Below are positions 28,040 to 37,650 of a stretch of 64,000 nucleotides of DNA, piece by piece. The translations under genes and the position numbers were made by a program. A model generated the notes under the pieces. The model saw only the letters and a list, made by a program, of their open reading frames with translations, was not told the DNA's origin and ran no database searches. The stretch comes from Rhodospirillaceae bacterium. Lineage in GTDB: Bacteria > Pseudomonadota > Alphaproteobacteria > Rhodospirillales > Rhodospirillaceae. Positions within the stretch are counted from its first letter, which is position 1, and each line of letters begins with the position of its first letter. Location of the stretch: NCBI GenBank assembly GCA_947476695.1, contig CANJRD010000007.1, positions 124,001 through 188,000 on the forward strand, read 5' to 3'.

Positions 28040-28855
28040 ATGTCCCTGGAGACCCTTTCCTCATCGCCAGCCGCGTTGTTGCGCTGGTATCTCGATGCCG
28101 GCGTCGACGAGGCCATCGGCGACGCGCCGATGGATCGTTTCGCGATCCCGGCGGCAGCGCCCGCGTCTCCGGTCGCGGCGGAGGCGCCGCGCGCCCCGGC
28201 TCATGCGCCGGCCGCGCCGGTGGTCCGCGCTGCTGCGCCGTCGGCTGCCGGCGCGACAGCGGCGCATCTGGCGGCGGGCGCCACGACGCTCGACGAGTTG
28301 CGCGCGGCCGTCATGGCGTTCGACGGCTGCGGCCTGAAGCAGTTCGCCAGCAACACCGTCTTCTCCGACGGCAATCCGCAATCGCGGTTGATGGTTATCG
28401 GCGAAGCGCCGGGCGAAGAGGAAGACCGCCAGGGCAAGCCCTTCGTCGGCGTGTCCGGCAGGCTGCTCGACCGCATGCTGGCCAGCATCGGTTATGACCG
28501 CTCGAACTTCTACATCACCAACGCCATGTTCTGGCGTCCGCCGGGAAACCGCAAACCCACTGCCGAGGAAGTCGCGCAATGCCTGCCGTTCGTGGAACGG
28601 CACATCGCGCTGGTCGATCCCGCGGTGCTGCTGTTCGTCGGGGGTCTGGCGGCGAGCACGCTGCTGGCCAACCCCCAGGGCATCACGCGGCTGCGCGGCA
28701 AGTGGAACGACTTCGCCATCCCCGGCATGCCGCGTCCGATTCCGGCGATGGCGACATTCCATCCCGCGTATCTGTTGCGCACGCCGCAGCACAAGCGGCT
28801 CACCTGGCGCGACCTGCTTGCGGTGAAGCAGCGGCTCGACGAAAGCGCGACGTAG
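28040..28855 (+). CDS. Family 4-type uracil-DNA glycosylase lacking two Fe-S cysteines
   Basis: The 271-residue product has an Ala/Pro-rich N-terminal third (to about residue 80) and a UDG fold: [30 protein letters not shown] (uracil-pocket motif GEAPG), [11 protein letters not shown] and the C-terminal [16 protein letters not shown]. Classical family 4 enzymes bind a 4Fe-4S cluster with four Cys. Here only the positions in DGCGL and AQCLPF are Cys; the first is Phe (FDGC) and the third is Trp (FWRPPGNR). The protein probably folds without the cluster. It starts at ATG 28040, 10 bp upstream of moaB. Confidence 0.85.
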   Translation: MSLETLSSSPAALLRWYLDAGVDEAIGDAPMDRFAIPAAAPASPVAAEAPRAPAHAPAAPVVRAAAPSAAGATAAHLAAGATTLDELRAAVMAFDGCGLKQFASNTVFSDGNPQSRLMVIGEAPGEEEDRQGKPFVGVSGRLLDRMLASIGYDRSNFYITNAMFWRPPGNRKPTAEEVAQCLPFVERHIALVDPAVLLFVGGLAASTLLANPQGITRLRGKWNDFAIPGMPRPIPAMATFHPAYLLRTPQHKRLTWRDLLAVKQRLDESAT

Positions 28856-28864
28856 GAGGACGCC

Positions 28865-29425
28865 ATGGGCGGCAAGATCGACGAGACGAAGCAATTCCTG
28901 CCGATCGCCATCGCGGTGATGACGGTGTCCGACACGCGCACGCTGGCGACCGATACCTCGGGCGAAATCCTGGTCGAGCGCATCAAGGCGATGGGCCACA
29001 CGATTGCGGAACGTCTTGTCGTGAAAGACGAAGTGCCGCTGCTGGTCGCGCAGTTGAAGGCCTGGGTGGCCGATCCGAAGGTCGACTGCATCATCACCAC
29101 CGGCGGCACCGGTGTGACCGGCCGCGACGTGACACCGGAAGCCTTCGCGCAGGTGTGGGAGAAAGAGATTCCCGGCTTCGGCGAACTGTTCCGCTGGATC
29201 AGCCTGAAATCGATCGGCACGTCGACCGTGCAAAGCCGTGCCTGCGCGGGCGTTGCCAACGGCACCTACATGTTCGCGCTGCCGGGCTCGAACGGCGCGG
29301 TGAAGGACGGCTGGGACGAAATCCTCAAGTACCAACTCGACGCGCGCCATCGCCCGTGCAATTTCGTCGAGCTGATGCCGCGCTTGCGAGAACATCTCTG
29401 GCCCAAACGCGCAGCGGGGGAGTGA
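28865..29425 (+). CDS. moaB: Molybdenum cofactor biosynthesis protein MoaB
   Basis: The 186-residue product has the MoaB/MogA fold: AVMTVSDTRTLATDTSGEIL near the start, the molybdopterin-binding motif TTGGTGVTGRDVTPEA and FGELFRWISLKSIGTSTVQSRA near the middle. It is thought to adenylylate molybdopterin or otherwise help in Moco synthesis. ATG 28865 has a clear AGGAGG. It sits in a tight run with the glycosylase gene (10 bp) and rnhB (4 bp), so all three are probably cotranscribed. Confidence 0.92.
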   Translation: MGGKIDETKQFLPIAIAVMTVSDTRTLATDTSGEILVERIKAMGHTIAERLVVKDEVPLLVAQLKAWVADPKVDCIITTGGTGVTGRDVTPEAFAQVWEKEIPGFGELFRWISLKSIGTSTVQSRACAGVANGTYMFALPGSNGAVKDGWDEILKYQLDARHRPCNFVELMPRLREHLWPKRAAGE

Positions 29426-29428
29426 CCC

Positions 29429-30136
29429 TTGGCGACGGGGGGCAAGAAAACCAAACGACGCACCTGCGGTTTCCGTATCGAGAACCGGTGGCTGCGTGAA
29501 CGCAACGGCGCCGTGATCGCCGGCATCGACGAGGCGGGCCGTGGTCCGCTGGCAGGACCCGTCGTCGCGGCGGCCGTCATCCTTCCCGTGCTGGCATGCC
29601 CGCGCAAACTGAAGAACGGCCTGGACGATTCCAAGAAGCTCGCCGCCGAGCGGCGCGAGGAACTGTTCGCGGCCTTGATGGCCTGCGAAGGCGCGATCAT
29701 CGGCATCGGCCGCGCCGAAGTGCAGGAAATCGACAGCGTCAACATCCTGAACGCGACTTTCCGCGCGATGGGCCGCGCGGTTCAGGCGTTGCAGCGTCGC
29801 GTCGACATCGCGCTGGTGGACGGCAACCAGAAGCCCGCGCTGCCGGACCATATCCACATCGACACCGTGATCGGCGGCGACGGCCTGAGCCTCTCCATTG
29901 CGGCAGCCTCGATCGTCGCTAAGGTCACGCGCGACCGGCTGATGTGCGAACTCCATGCCGCGCATCCCGGCTATGGCTGGATCACCAACATGGGCTACGG
30001 CACGCGCGAGCATTGCGATGCGCTCACAAGCCTGGGCGCCACGCCGCATCACCGCCGCTCGTTCGCGCCGGTGCGCGCCGCGCTGGCGGGCGAGAGGTTC
30101 CAGCCGGAATTGTTCGAGATCGTGGCGGCGGAGTGA
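29429..30136 (+). CDS. rnhB: Ribonuclease HII
   Basis: The 235-residue product cleaves RNA in RNA-DNA hybrids. Seen: GIDEAGRGPLAGPVVAAAV (catalytic DE), LDDSKKL, EVQEIDSVNILNATFRAM, the VDGNQKP strand and SIVAKVTRDRLM. There is a basic N-terminal extension of about 25 residues (GGKKTKRRTCGFRIENRWLRE). The start is TTG 29429 with GGGGGAG 6 bases upstream. rnhB commonly lies next to ccrM in alphaproteobacteria; here about 3.4 kb with the broken DUF1800/DUF1501 pair separates them. Confidence 0.93.
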   Translation: MATGGKKTKRRTCGFRIENRWLRERNGAVIAGIDEAGRGPLAGPVVAAAVILPVLACPRKLKNGLDDSKKLAAERREELFAALMACEGAIIGIGRAEVQEIDSVNILNATFRAMGRAVQALQRRVDIALVDGNQKPALPDHIHIDTVIGGDGLSLSIAAASIVAKVTRDRLMCELHAAHPGYGWITNMGYGTREHCDALTSLGATPHHRRSFAPVRAALAGERFQPELFEIVAAE

Positions 30137-30156
30137 AGGCTGAGTCGCCGGCCTGG

Positions 30157-30189
30157 TCAGCCTGTTAAAGCAGGAAAAGAACAGGCTGA
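30157..30189 (+). terminator. Hairpin downstream of rnhB
   Basis: A perfect 10-bp inverted repeat (TCAGCCTGTT at 30157-30166 with AACAGGCTGA at 30180-30189) and a 13-nt loop, 20 bases after the rnhB stop. No T-tract follows, so efficiency is uncertain. The remaining space to 30463 shows no supported gene; it probably carried the promoter of the DUF1800 gene. Confidence 0.55.
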
Positions 30190-30463
30190 AGACGCGGTTG
30201 CGGTGGCATCGTCGTGTCGTTGCGTCGGAAGTCCTTTGCGGTGGGCCCATGAGCCAAGCCTAGGCGCGAGATCGAGACTCCCGCCACATACATTCATCAA
30301 TCCGCCATCGGCACCCGCGTTATCGCGGCGCGTTTCCGTCACCCGCAGCCGTCCATGCATTAACAAAGCGCAATGGAGCGCTTTGGTCAGCGGTTACACT
30401 TTTTCATCGAGCGCTATCGTGGCAGACATCTGCCAGTCTCAATCGGTCGCTATCTTGCCCGCC

Positions 30464-32050
30464 ATGACCACCGACTTCCATTTCGCGCGTCATCTCATTG
30501 ACCGCCTCGGCTACGGGCCGCGGCCGGGCGATCTCGATGCCATCGTGAGGCTCGGCGCGGACAAGTGGATCGCCGCACAGCTGCATCCCGAAACGCTGCC
30601 GCTGCCGGTGCCGCTCAGCGCGTAGATCATGGCCTTGACGACGCTGCGTATGAAACCGGCGGAGACGTTCATCGCCTACGGGCCGCCGTCGTATCGCGAG
30701 TCGCAGAAGGCCGGCGATACGGAAGCGGTGCGCGATGCGATGGAACGCGCGCGCATCATCGGCACCGAGGCGGTGGAATCCCGCTTCGCCCGCGCGCTCG
30801 CCAGTCCGCGCCAACTCGAAGAGCGCATGGTCGAGTTCTGGTACAACCACTTCAACGTCTTAGCCGGCAAAGGCCTCGACCGGCTGTGGATCGGCGCCTA
30901 CGAGATGGACGCGATCCGCCCGCATGTGCTGGGCAAGTTTCGCGACCTGCTGGGCGCGACCGCTAAGCATCCGGCCATGCTGTTCTATCTCGACAACTGG
31001 CAGAACACCGCGCCGGGCACGCCTGCTGCGCGCGGCCAGTTCACCGGTCTCAACGAGAACTATGCGCGTGAGTTGATGGAGCTTCATACCCTCGGTGTGA
31101 ACGGCGGGTACGGCCAGGACGACGTGATCGCGCTCGCGCGCGTCCTCACCGGCTGGGGCTTCGGCGGCGACCGCGACGGCGATGCCACGCCCCGTCTGGG
31201 GCCGATGGCGCAGCGAATGCGCGACAATCCCAACCTGATGCGTCTGATGGCGCACAACGCGCGGTCGTTCAAATTCAACGCCGACCGCCACGATCCGCGC
31301 GACAAGCGTTTCCTGGGGCAGACGATCAAGGGCCGCGACGGCGACGCCGGTCTGGCTGAAGGCGAGCAGGCGCTCGATATCCTGGCGCATCACCCGGCGA
31401 CCGCGCGCTTCATCAGTTTCAAACTGGCGCAGTTTTTCGTCGCCGATCAGCCGCGCGATGCGCTTGTGGCCGCGATGGCCAAAACGTTCGAAAGCTCTCA
31501 CGGCGATATTCGCGCCGTGCTGCAGACGATGATCCACAGCGCCGACATTCGCGATCCGGCGAACTTCGGCACGCGTTTCAAGACGCCCTATCAGTACATC
31601 GTTTCTGCCGTGCGCGCGGCCGACCTGCCGGTGCGCAATGTAAAGCCGTTGTTCGGCACACTGTCGTTGCTGGGTCAGCCGCTCTACGGCTGTCAGACTC
31701 CGGACGGCTACAAGTGCACGGAAGAAGCCTGGCTCAGCCCCGATGCCGTCACGCGGCGCATCTCCTTCGCGGTCGGCCTGGGCGCGGGACGCCTGGCGCT
31801 GGGCGCCGATCCCGATCCGAAGGGTCTCAATGTCCGCCGTCCCGCCAATGCGCCGCATGTCGCGCCGCGCGCCGCCGCGATGATGCTGCCGCCGGCACCG
31901 GAGCAAGGCCCCGCGCCCGTGCCGTTGGGCCGCGTGCTCGATGCGCTTGGCGACACGCTTTCGCCCGCCACGCTCGCCGTGGTGCGCGCCGCGGCTCCGC
32001 AGCTTCAGGCCGGGCTGTTGCTCGGCAGTCCCGATTTCATGAGGTGTTGA
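30464..32050 (+). pseudogene. DUF1800-family gene with an in-frame amber codon
   Basis: The frame from ATG 30464 encodes the expected N-terminus of a DUF1800 protein (FHFARHLIDRLGYGPRPGD...WIAAQLHPE). It hits TAG at 30623-30625 and continues in the same frame with LTTLRMKPAETFIAYGPP, FWYNHFNVLAGKG, GLNENYARELMELHTLG and DVIALARVLTGWGF, all typical of the family, to the stop at 32050. Reading TAG as CAG (Gln) restores one 528-residue protein, so a single C-to-T change explains the lesion. An ATG at 30629 could give a 473-residue protein without the first 55 residues, but it has no ribosome site. The partner gene downstream is also broken. Suppression, a base-calling error or pseudogene formation are all possible. 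Confidence 0.75.
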
Positions 32051-32051
32051 A

Positions 32052-33276
32052 TTGGCATCGTTGTGGAATATCTCCCGCCGCAACTGGCTTGCCGGGGCAT
32101 CGGCTGCGCTGGTGCCGGTCGGACGTCGCGCATTCGCAGCTGACGCGCCGGAAGCCCAAGGCCGTTTGATCGTCGTGTTCCTGCGCGGCGCGGTCGATGG
32201 GCTCAATGTCGTCGTGCCTTACGGCGATCCGGACTACGCCACCGCGCGCCCTTCCATCGCCGTCTTGCCGCCGGGCGCGCGGGGCGGGGCGCTGGATCTC
32301 GATGGCCACTTCGGTCTGCATCCCGCGCTGAGTTCGGTCATGCCGATGTGGGCCGACAAAAGCCTCGCCTTCGTGCATGCGTCGGGTTCGCCGAACAACA
32401 CGCGTTCGCATTTCGACGCCCAGGATTTCATGGAGACCGGCACGCCCGGCGTGAAGAACACCGCCGACGGTTGGATGAACCGTCTGCTCGCAAGCCTCCC
32501 CGGGGATCGCAAGCCCACCGACGCCATCGCCTTCGGCGCGACGCTGCCGCGCATTCTGTCGGGGCCTGCGATGGTCTCCAGCGTGCCCAACGGCCGCAGT
32601 GCGTCGGCGGAGATCCCGCTGGATCGGCCGGTGATCAACGCGGCGTTCGACAAGCTCTATACCGGCAACGACGCCCTCGCGCGCGCCTATCGCGACGGCA
32701 TTGCCGCGCACAAGAAGGTGCTCGCCGATCTGCGCACCGAAGCGATGGAAGCCGACAACGGTGCGCCACCGCCGCAAGGTTTCGCGGCGGATGCCGAAGG
32801 CCTCGGCAAACTCATGCGCCAGAACCCCGACATGAAGTTGGGCTTCTTCGCGCTCGGCGGCTGGGACACGCATGTCAACCAAGGCGCCGCGGAAGGCCAA
32901 CTTGCGCCCGCTCGGTGAAGGTCTTGCGACGCTCGCGAAAACTCTCGGGCCGCTCTATCGCGAGACGACGATTGTGGTGCTCTCCGAATTCGGACGCACC
33001 GCGCACGAGAACGGCAACCGCGGCACCGATCACGGCCATGGCAACGTGATGTGGGTGATGGGCGGCCGCGTCGCGGGCGGTCGCGTCTACGGCCAATGGC
33101 CGGGCTTGAGCACCGATGCGCTGTACCAGAAACGCGATCTCGCGGTGACGACAGACTTCCGCAGTCATCTCGCCGCCGTGCTGACGCGCATGGGCGTCGA
33201 CGATGCGGCGCTGGCGAAAATTTTTCCGAACCAGCCAAGCGCGCCGGAAAGCATTTCAGGATTGATCGGCGCGTAA
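32052..33276 (+). pseudogene. DUF1501-family gene with a frameshift
   Basis: The first part (TTG 32052 to about 32910) encodes a Tat leader (SRRNWLAGASAAL) and DUF1501 motifs: LIVVFLRGAVDGLNVVVPYGD, FGLHPALSS, RSHFDAQDFMETG and FALGGWDTHVNQGAAEGQLA. The frame then ends at TGA 32916-32918. The rest of the domain (LGEGLATLAKTLGPLY, IVVLSEFGRTAHENGNRGTDHGHGNVMWVMGG) continues in another frame to 33276. Removing one C from the CCC at 32907-32909 joins both parts as GQLAPLGEGL. DUF1501 proteins belong to the alkaline-phosphatase/sulfatase fold and pair with DUF1800. As written, the gene cannot make the full protein. Confidence 0.78.
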
Positions 33277-33289
33277 CGCGCTACCCGTT

Positions 33290-33311
33290 GAGTCCCCGAT
33301 TCGCGGGACTC
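33290..33311 (+). terminator. Hairpin after the DUF1501 gene, built from GANTC sites
   Basis: GAGTCCC (33290-33296) pairs with GGGACTC (33305-33311), 13 bases after the stop. The arms contain GAGTC and GACTC and the loop contains GATTC, so three CcrM target sites lie in 22 bases. Termination is likely; a methylation-sensitive role is speculative. Confidence 0.5.
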
Positions 33312-33343
33312 CCACATCTAGCGTTTTGCAACGACCGACGCTG

Positions 33344-33358
33344 TTAAGCGTTCTCTAA
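33344..33358 (+). promoter_or_regulatory. CtrA-like box upstream of ccrM
   Basis: TTAA-N7-CTAA at 33344-33358 matches the CtrA consensus TTAA-N7-TTAA except for one base. In Caulobacter, ccrM is a CtrA-activated gene, so position and sequence agree. The box lies about 235 bases upstream of the ccrM start codon. Confidence 0.5.
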
Positions 33359-34690
<1,332 letters not shown>

Positions 34691-34747
34691 GCATCCCCAT
34701 CGCGGCGTAATCGGCGTATGCTTCACGAAAGCCGCCGGAGTTCGTTG

Positions 34748-35236
34748 ATGCGCTCAATCGTTGTGGTTCTCGCTGCTTTGGCGATCGGTGTTGCACCGGC
34801 GCAGGCCGCCGACGCGCCCGCGAAGAAGGCGCCCGCCGCCGCGAAGCCGAAGGCCGGGGCCGCGAAGCCCAAAGCCGCCGCCAAACCCAAAAAGACCGCC
34901 AAACTGCCGCCACTCGGCCCGCCAGGACCGTTCGACGGGCTTTATCGCGGTGTCCTGCAGCCCGCGCCCGCGCTCAGCAAGCAGGCTTGCGATGTCGTGC
35001 CCGTGCAGGATTTCGAAATCGATCGCAGTCGCATCGTGACCTTACCCGGTGTTCTGTCGTTTGAAGGTACAGTGACCAGCGCTGGCTTCGTCTCCGGCGC
35101 CGTGCATTACTTCGGCGAAAGCACAGCGCCGTTGCAGGGACGGATCAGTTCAGATCTCGACGGCACCCATCTGCGGGCGGGTGTGATCGATGAAGCTGGT
35201 GGATGCGCCTGGACCATGGACGTGAAGAAACAATAA
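34748..35236 (+). CDS. Small exported protein with Lys/Ala/Pro linker, copy 1
   Basis: The 162-residue product has a signal peptide (cleavage near AQAAD), a low-complexity linker of about 40 residues rich in Ala, Lys and Pro, and a small beta-rich domain of about 105 residues: GPFDGLYRGVLQPAPALSKQAC, GAVHYFGESTAPLQGRIS, LRAGVIDEAGGCAWTMDVKK. The last part matches the product of the next gene (HISAGVIDDQSGCSWSIDLVK), so the two are paralogues. Two Cys could form a disulfide. The linker may interact with peptidoglycan or the membrane, but this is inference. ATG 34748 follows GGAG. Confidence 0.75.
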   Translation: MRSIVVVLAALAIGVAPAQAADAPAKKAPAAAKPKAGAAKPKAAAKPKKTAKLPPLGPPGPFDGLYRGVLQPAPALSKQACDVVPVQDFEIDRSRIVTLPGVLSFEGTVTSAGFVSGAVHYFGESTAPLQGRISSDLDGTHLRAGVIDEAGGCAWTMDVKKQ

Positions 35237-35272
35237 GGAGCCGGGGGGCTGACTTTTAAAGGAGGAACCGAC

Positions 35273-35644
35273 ATGCGTCGTTCCCTGAAGTTGATCCCCG
35301 CCACGGCCATCGTTCTTTGCAGCGCCTTGCCAGCCTTCGCCGGCTTCAACGGCACTTATAGCGGCAGCATTTCCCTCGCGCCCGGCGCTGTTGAAAGCGA
35401 AACCTGCGTCGCCGCGCCGATGACCGTCACCGTCGACGACAGCGGTAAGATCTCTGCTCCGGGCGTCGATGGTTTCGTGAACGACAAGGCGTTCATCACC
35501 GGCAAGGTGAAGGTCGCCGACCGCAGCATGCCCATTGAAGGGCGCCTGGTCGAAGATTCAGCCGACAATCAGGTCCACATCAGCGCCGGCGTGATCGACG
35601 ATCAGTCCGGCTGCTCGTGGAGCATCGATCTCGTGAAGCGCTAG
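35273..35644 (+). CDS. Small exported protein, copy 2
   Basis: The 123-residue product has a signal peptide (cleavage near PAFAGFN) and the same beta-rich domain as the upstream gene, without the Lys/Ala/Pro linker. Shared features: FNGTYSGSISLAPGAVESETC against FDGLYRGVLQPAPALSKQAC and the C-terminal GVIDDQSGCSW. Its ribosome site AAAGGAGG is near-perfect, so expression may be high. Its stop TAG and that of the convergent gene share the palindrome CTAG (35641-35644). Confidence 0.75.
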   Translation: MRRSLKLIPATAIVLCSALPAFAGFNGTYSGSISLAPGAVESETCVAAPMTVTVDDSGKISAPGVDGFVNDKAFITGKVKVADRSMPIEGRLVEDSADNQVHISAGVIDDQSGCSWSIDLVKR

Positions 35645-36414
35645 CAGGTCGCCAGCAGCGGCCCGAAGCCGGTGATGCGGTCTTCGATGCCGGCGGTGCG
35701 CAGCGCGCGCCAATAGCAGACCGTATTGCAGCACAGCACCGGAAGGCCGAGCCAGGCCGTGGCCTGGTCGGCCACCCGCGTGCTGGCCATGTTGGTGCCG
35801 GGCAGCACGATGGCGCCGGGTCGGTCGGCCGCCAAATCGCGCAACGCCGCGATGATCTGCGCTTCGGTCACGCCGGCAATTTCGGCCCCGCCGTTGCACT
35901 TCAGGCCCGTTACCCGCGTCACTTCATACCCGGCGTCAACGAAGAAGGCCTTCAGGTCTTCGTCCTCCTTCGGCCAATACGGCGTGAGGCCGGCAATGCG
36001 CGCCCCGGGCTTCACGCCCATCGCGTTCAGGGCATCGAGATAGGCGAGGGAGGGAATGACCACCGGCACGCCGTTGGCGGAGGGCGCCAGCGCGTCGGCC
36101 ATGGCCTTGGCGCCGTCGACGCCGCCCCGGAAGGTATCCATCGCATGGGCGAGGATAATGGCCTTTGGTGTGGCCTGCAGCGCGACGCGGATCGCGTCCT
36201 CGATGGGCGGGATCTTGGCGGCCAGGGCGCCGCGATAGGTTTCAAGCCCGCCCACGGTGGCTGTGGCGCTCGGCGGTGTCGGCGCCAGACGCACGGTCTG
36301 ATTGGTCACGCCCACTGGCGCCAGCTGCGCGCATTCCGGCTCGCCGATCGTGTTCGAGGCCGGCAGCAAAATGCTGATCCGCGCGCGATAACCTAAGGCG
36401 TCAACCGGTGGCAT
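35641..36414 (-). CDS. Asp/Glu racemase-superfamily enzyme, arylmalonate decarboxylase/maleate isomerase-like
   Basis: The 257-residue product has two similar halves. N-half: ARISILLPASNTIGEPECAQLAP and later AIILAHAMDTFRGG. C-half: GARIAGLTPYWPKEDEDLKAFF, AIVLPGTNMAS and LPVLCCNTVCYWRALR. In maleate isomerases both halves carry a catalytic Cys. Here the N-half position (AHAMDTF) has none and the C-half does, the situation of arylmalonate decarboxylase. Substrate unknown. ATG 36414 follows GGGGA; a TTG five codons upstream is possible. It is convergent with the small exported gene. Confidence 0.75.
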   Translation of the reverse strand: MPPVDALGYRARISILLPASNTIGEPECAQLAPVGVTNQTVRLAPTPPSATATVGGLETYRGALAAKIPPIEDAIRVALQATPKAIILAHAMDTFRGGVDGAKAMADALAPSANGVPVVIPSLAYLDALNAMGVKPGARIAGLTPYWPKEDEDLKAFFVDAGYEVTRVTGLKCNGGAEIAGVTEAQIIAALRDLAADRPGAIVLPGTNMASTRVADQATAWLGLPVLCCNTVCYWRALRTAGIEDRITGFGPLLATC

Positions 36415-36489
36415 GTCCAAATCCCCCAAATTCTTGGGGAACCATGGAGCAGGCGACGCCGCATCGTCAAATGTCGGATGCAGGTGTGA

Positions 36490-37557
36490 TCAGGCGGTGG
36501 CCGGTCGCGGCTTCTCGACGGATGCGACTGACTTTCGTTTGCCGCGCAGGAAGCGCTGAGCCGGGCGTTCGATCAGGAAGGTGATCGCCGCGGCCATCAC
36601 GATAGCGATGACGGTGCACAGCACGACCCGCACCGGCGGCGAGAACGGCATGAGATGCAGCAGTTGGTAACCGATCATCTGATGGGTCAGATACAGGCTG
36701 TAGGAAATCGCGCCGAGGAACCGCAGGACCCGTGGCACCCGTGTCGGCGCGCGTGTGAATGCGAAGGCGAGCCAAAGCCCGAGCACGGCAATCAGGGCCA
36801 GCGCGGGCCAGGTCGGGTAATGCAGGCCGATGCTGACGACGCAAAGCCCCAGCAACAGCGTATCGAAGCGACGTCCGGCGCCGGCCCAGATTTCGTAGAA
36901 CAGGATGCCGGCGACGAACAGATGCGCATGCTTCAGGTTCAGGGCCATCACGCCGAGATAGGGCATCGGGAAGCTGTCGCCCATCGCGCCCTGCGCGATC
37001 GAGAGGGCAAGCCAACCCAGGCACCACGGACGCAGCCAGCGCTGGAAATGTCCCGTCGCGAACAACAGGCCGATGGCGACATAGAACGAGAGCTCGGCGG
37101 TCAGGCTCCAATACACACCGTCCACATGCGGGATGTAGAAGTACTCCTGCAGCATGGTGAGATTGGCAGCGAGGCCGAGCCAGCCGACGTCGTTGGGCGG
37201 AAACAGCGGCATCTGCCGCCAGGCGAAATAGGTGGCGATCACCGCCACCCAGTAGGCCGGATAGATGCGCGAGAACCGCGCCAGCGCGAACTGGCCCACG
37301 GTGTTCACGCGCGACAGCGTCATGCTGATGACGAAGCCGCTAATGACGAAGAACACATAGACCGGGAACATGCCCCAATGGCGCAACTCGACGCTGCGAT
37401 CGAGGTCGAATGCGGGGTTGGGGGTGCCGGCGAAGCCGACCAGGGCGTCATAGCGGATGGCGTAGTGGTAGATCACGACCGCCAGCGCACAAATACCGCG
37501 CAGGGCATCCGCCGCCTCGATGCGGTGTGAAGCGGCCGGGCGCGGCTCTGGCGACAT
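36490..37557 (-). CDS. Acyltransferase family 3 (OafA-like) membrane O-acyltransferase
   Basis: The 355-residue integral membrane protein has about ten hydrophobic segments. Family signs: IEAADALRGICALAVVIYHY at the N-terminus with the active-site His, FFVISGFVISMTL, RFSRIYPAYW and VYWSLTAELSFYVAIGL with the conserved Glu. It transfers acetyl or other acyl groups to cell-surface sugars or lipids. No soluble SGNH domain is fused. It stands alone between the racemase-type gene and the flavoprotein/hydrolase operon on the same strand; the acceptor is unknown. Confidence 0.88.
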   Translation of the reverse strand: MSPEPRPAASHRIEAADALRGICALAVVIYHYAIRYDALVGFAGTPNPAFDLDRSVELRHWGMFPVYVFFVISGFVISMTLSRVNTVGQFALARFSRIYPAYWVAVIATYFAWRQMPLFPPNDVGWLGLAANLTMLQEYFYIPHVDGVYWSLTAELSFYVAIGLLFATGHFQRWLRPWCLGWLALSIAQGAMGDSFPMPYLGVMALNLKHAHLFVAGILFYEIWAGAGRRFDTLLLGLCVVSIGLHYPTWPALALIAVLGLWLAFAFTRAPTRVPRVLRFLGAISYSLYLTHQMIGYQLLHLMPFSPPVRVVLCTVIAIVMAAAITFLIERPAQRFLRGKRKSVASVEKPRPATA

Positions 37558-37650
37558 GAACGTTCCGGCTGCTGACGATCCCGGGGGCTACAACTCGCAG
37601 GGGCTGATTTGGTTCCCAGCCCCGCGGAAATGCACCCGTTGCGGTAGCAA

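Noticed and set aside
30203-30463. Upstream extension of the DUF1800 frame
   Set aside because: No ribosome site or family similarity before ATG 30464.
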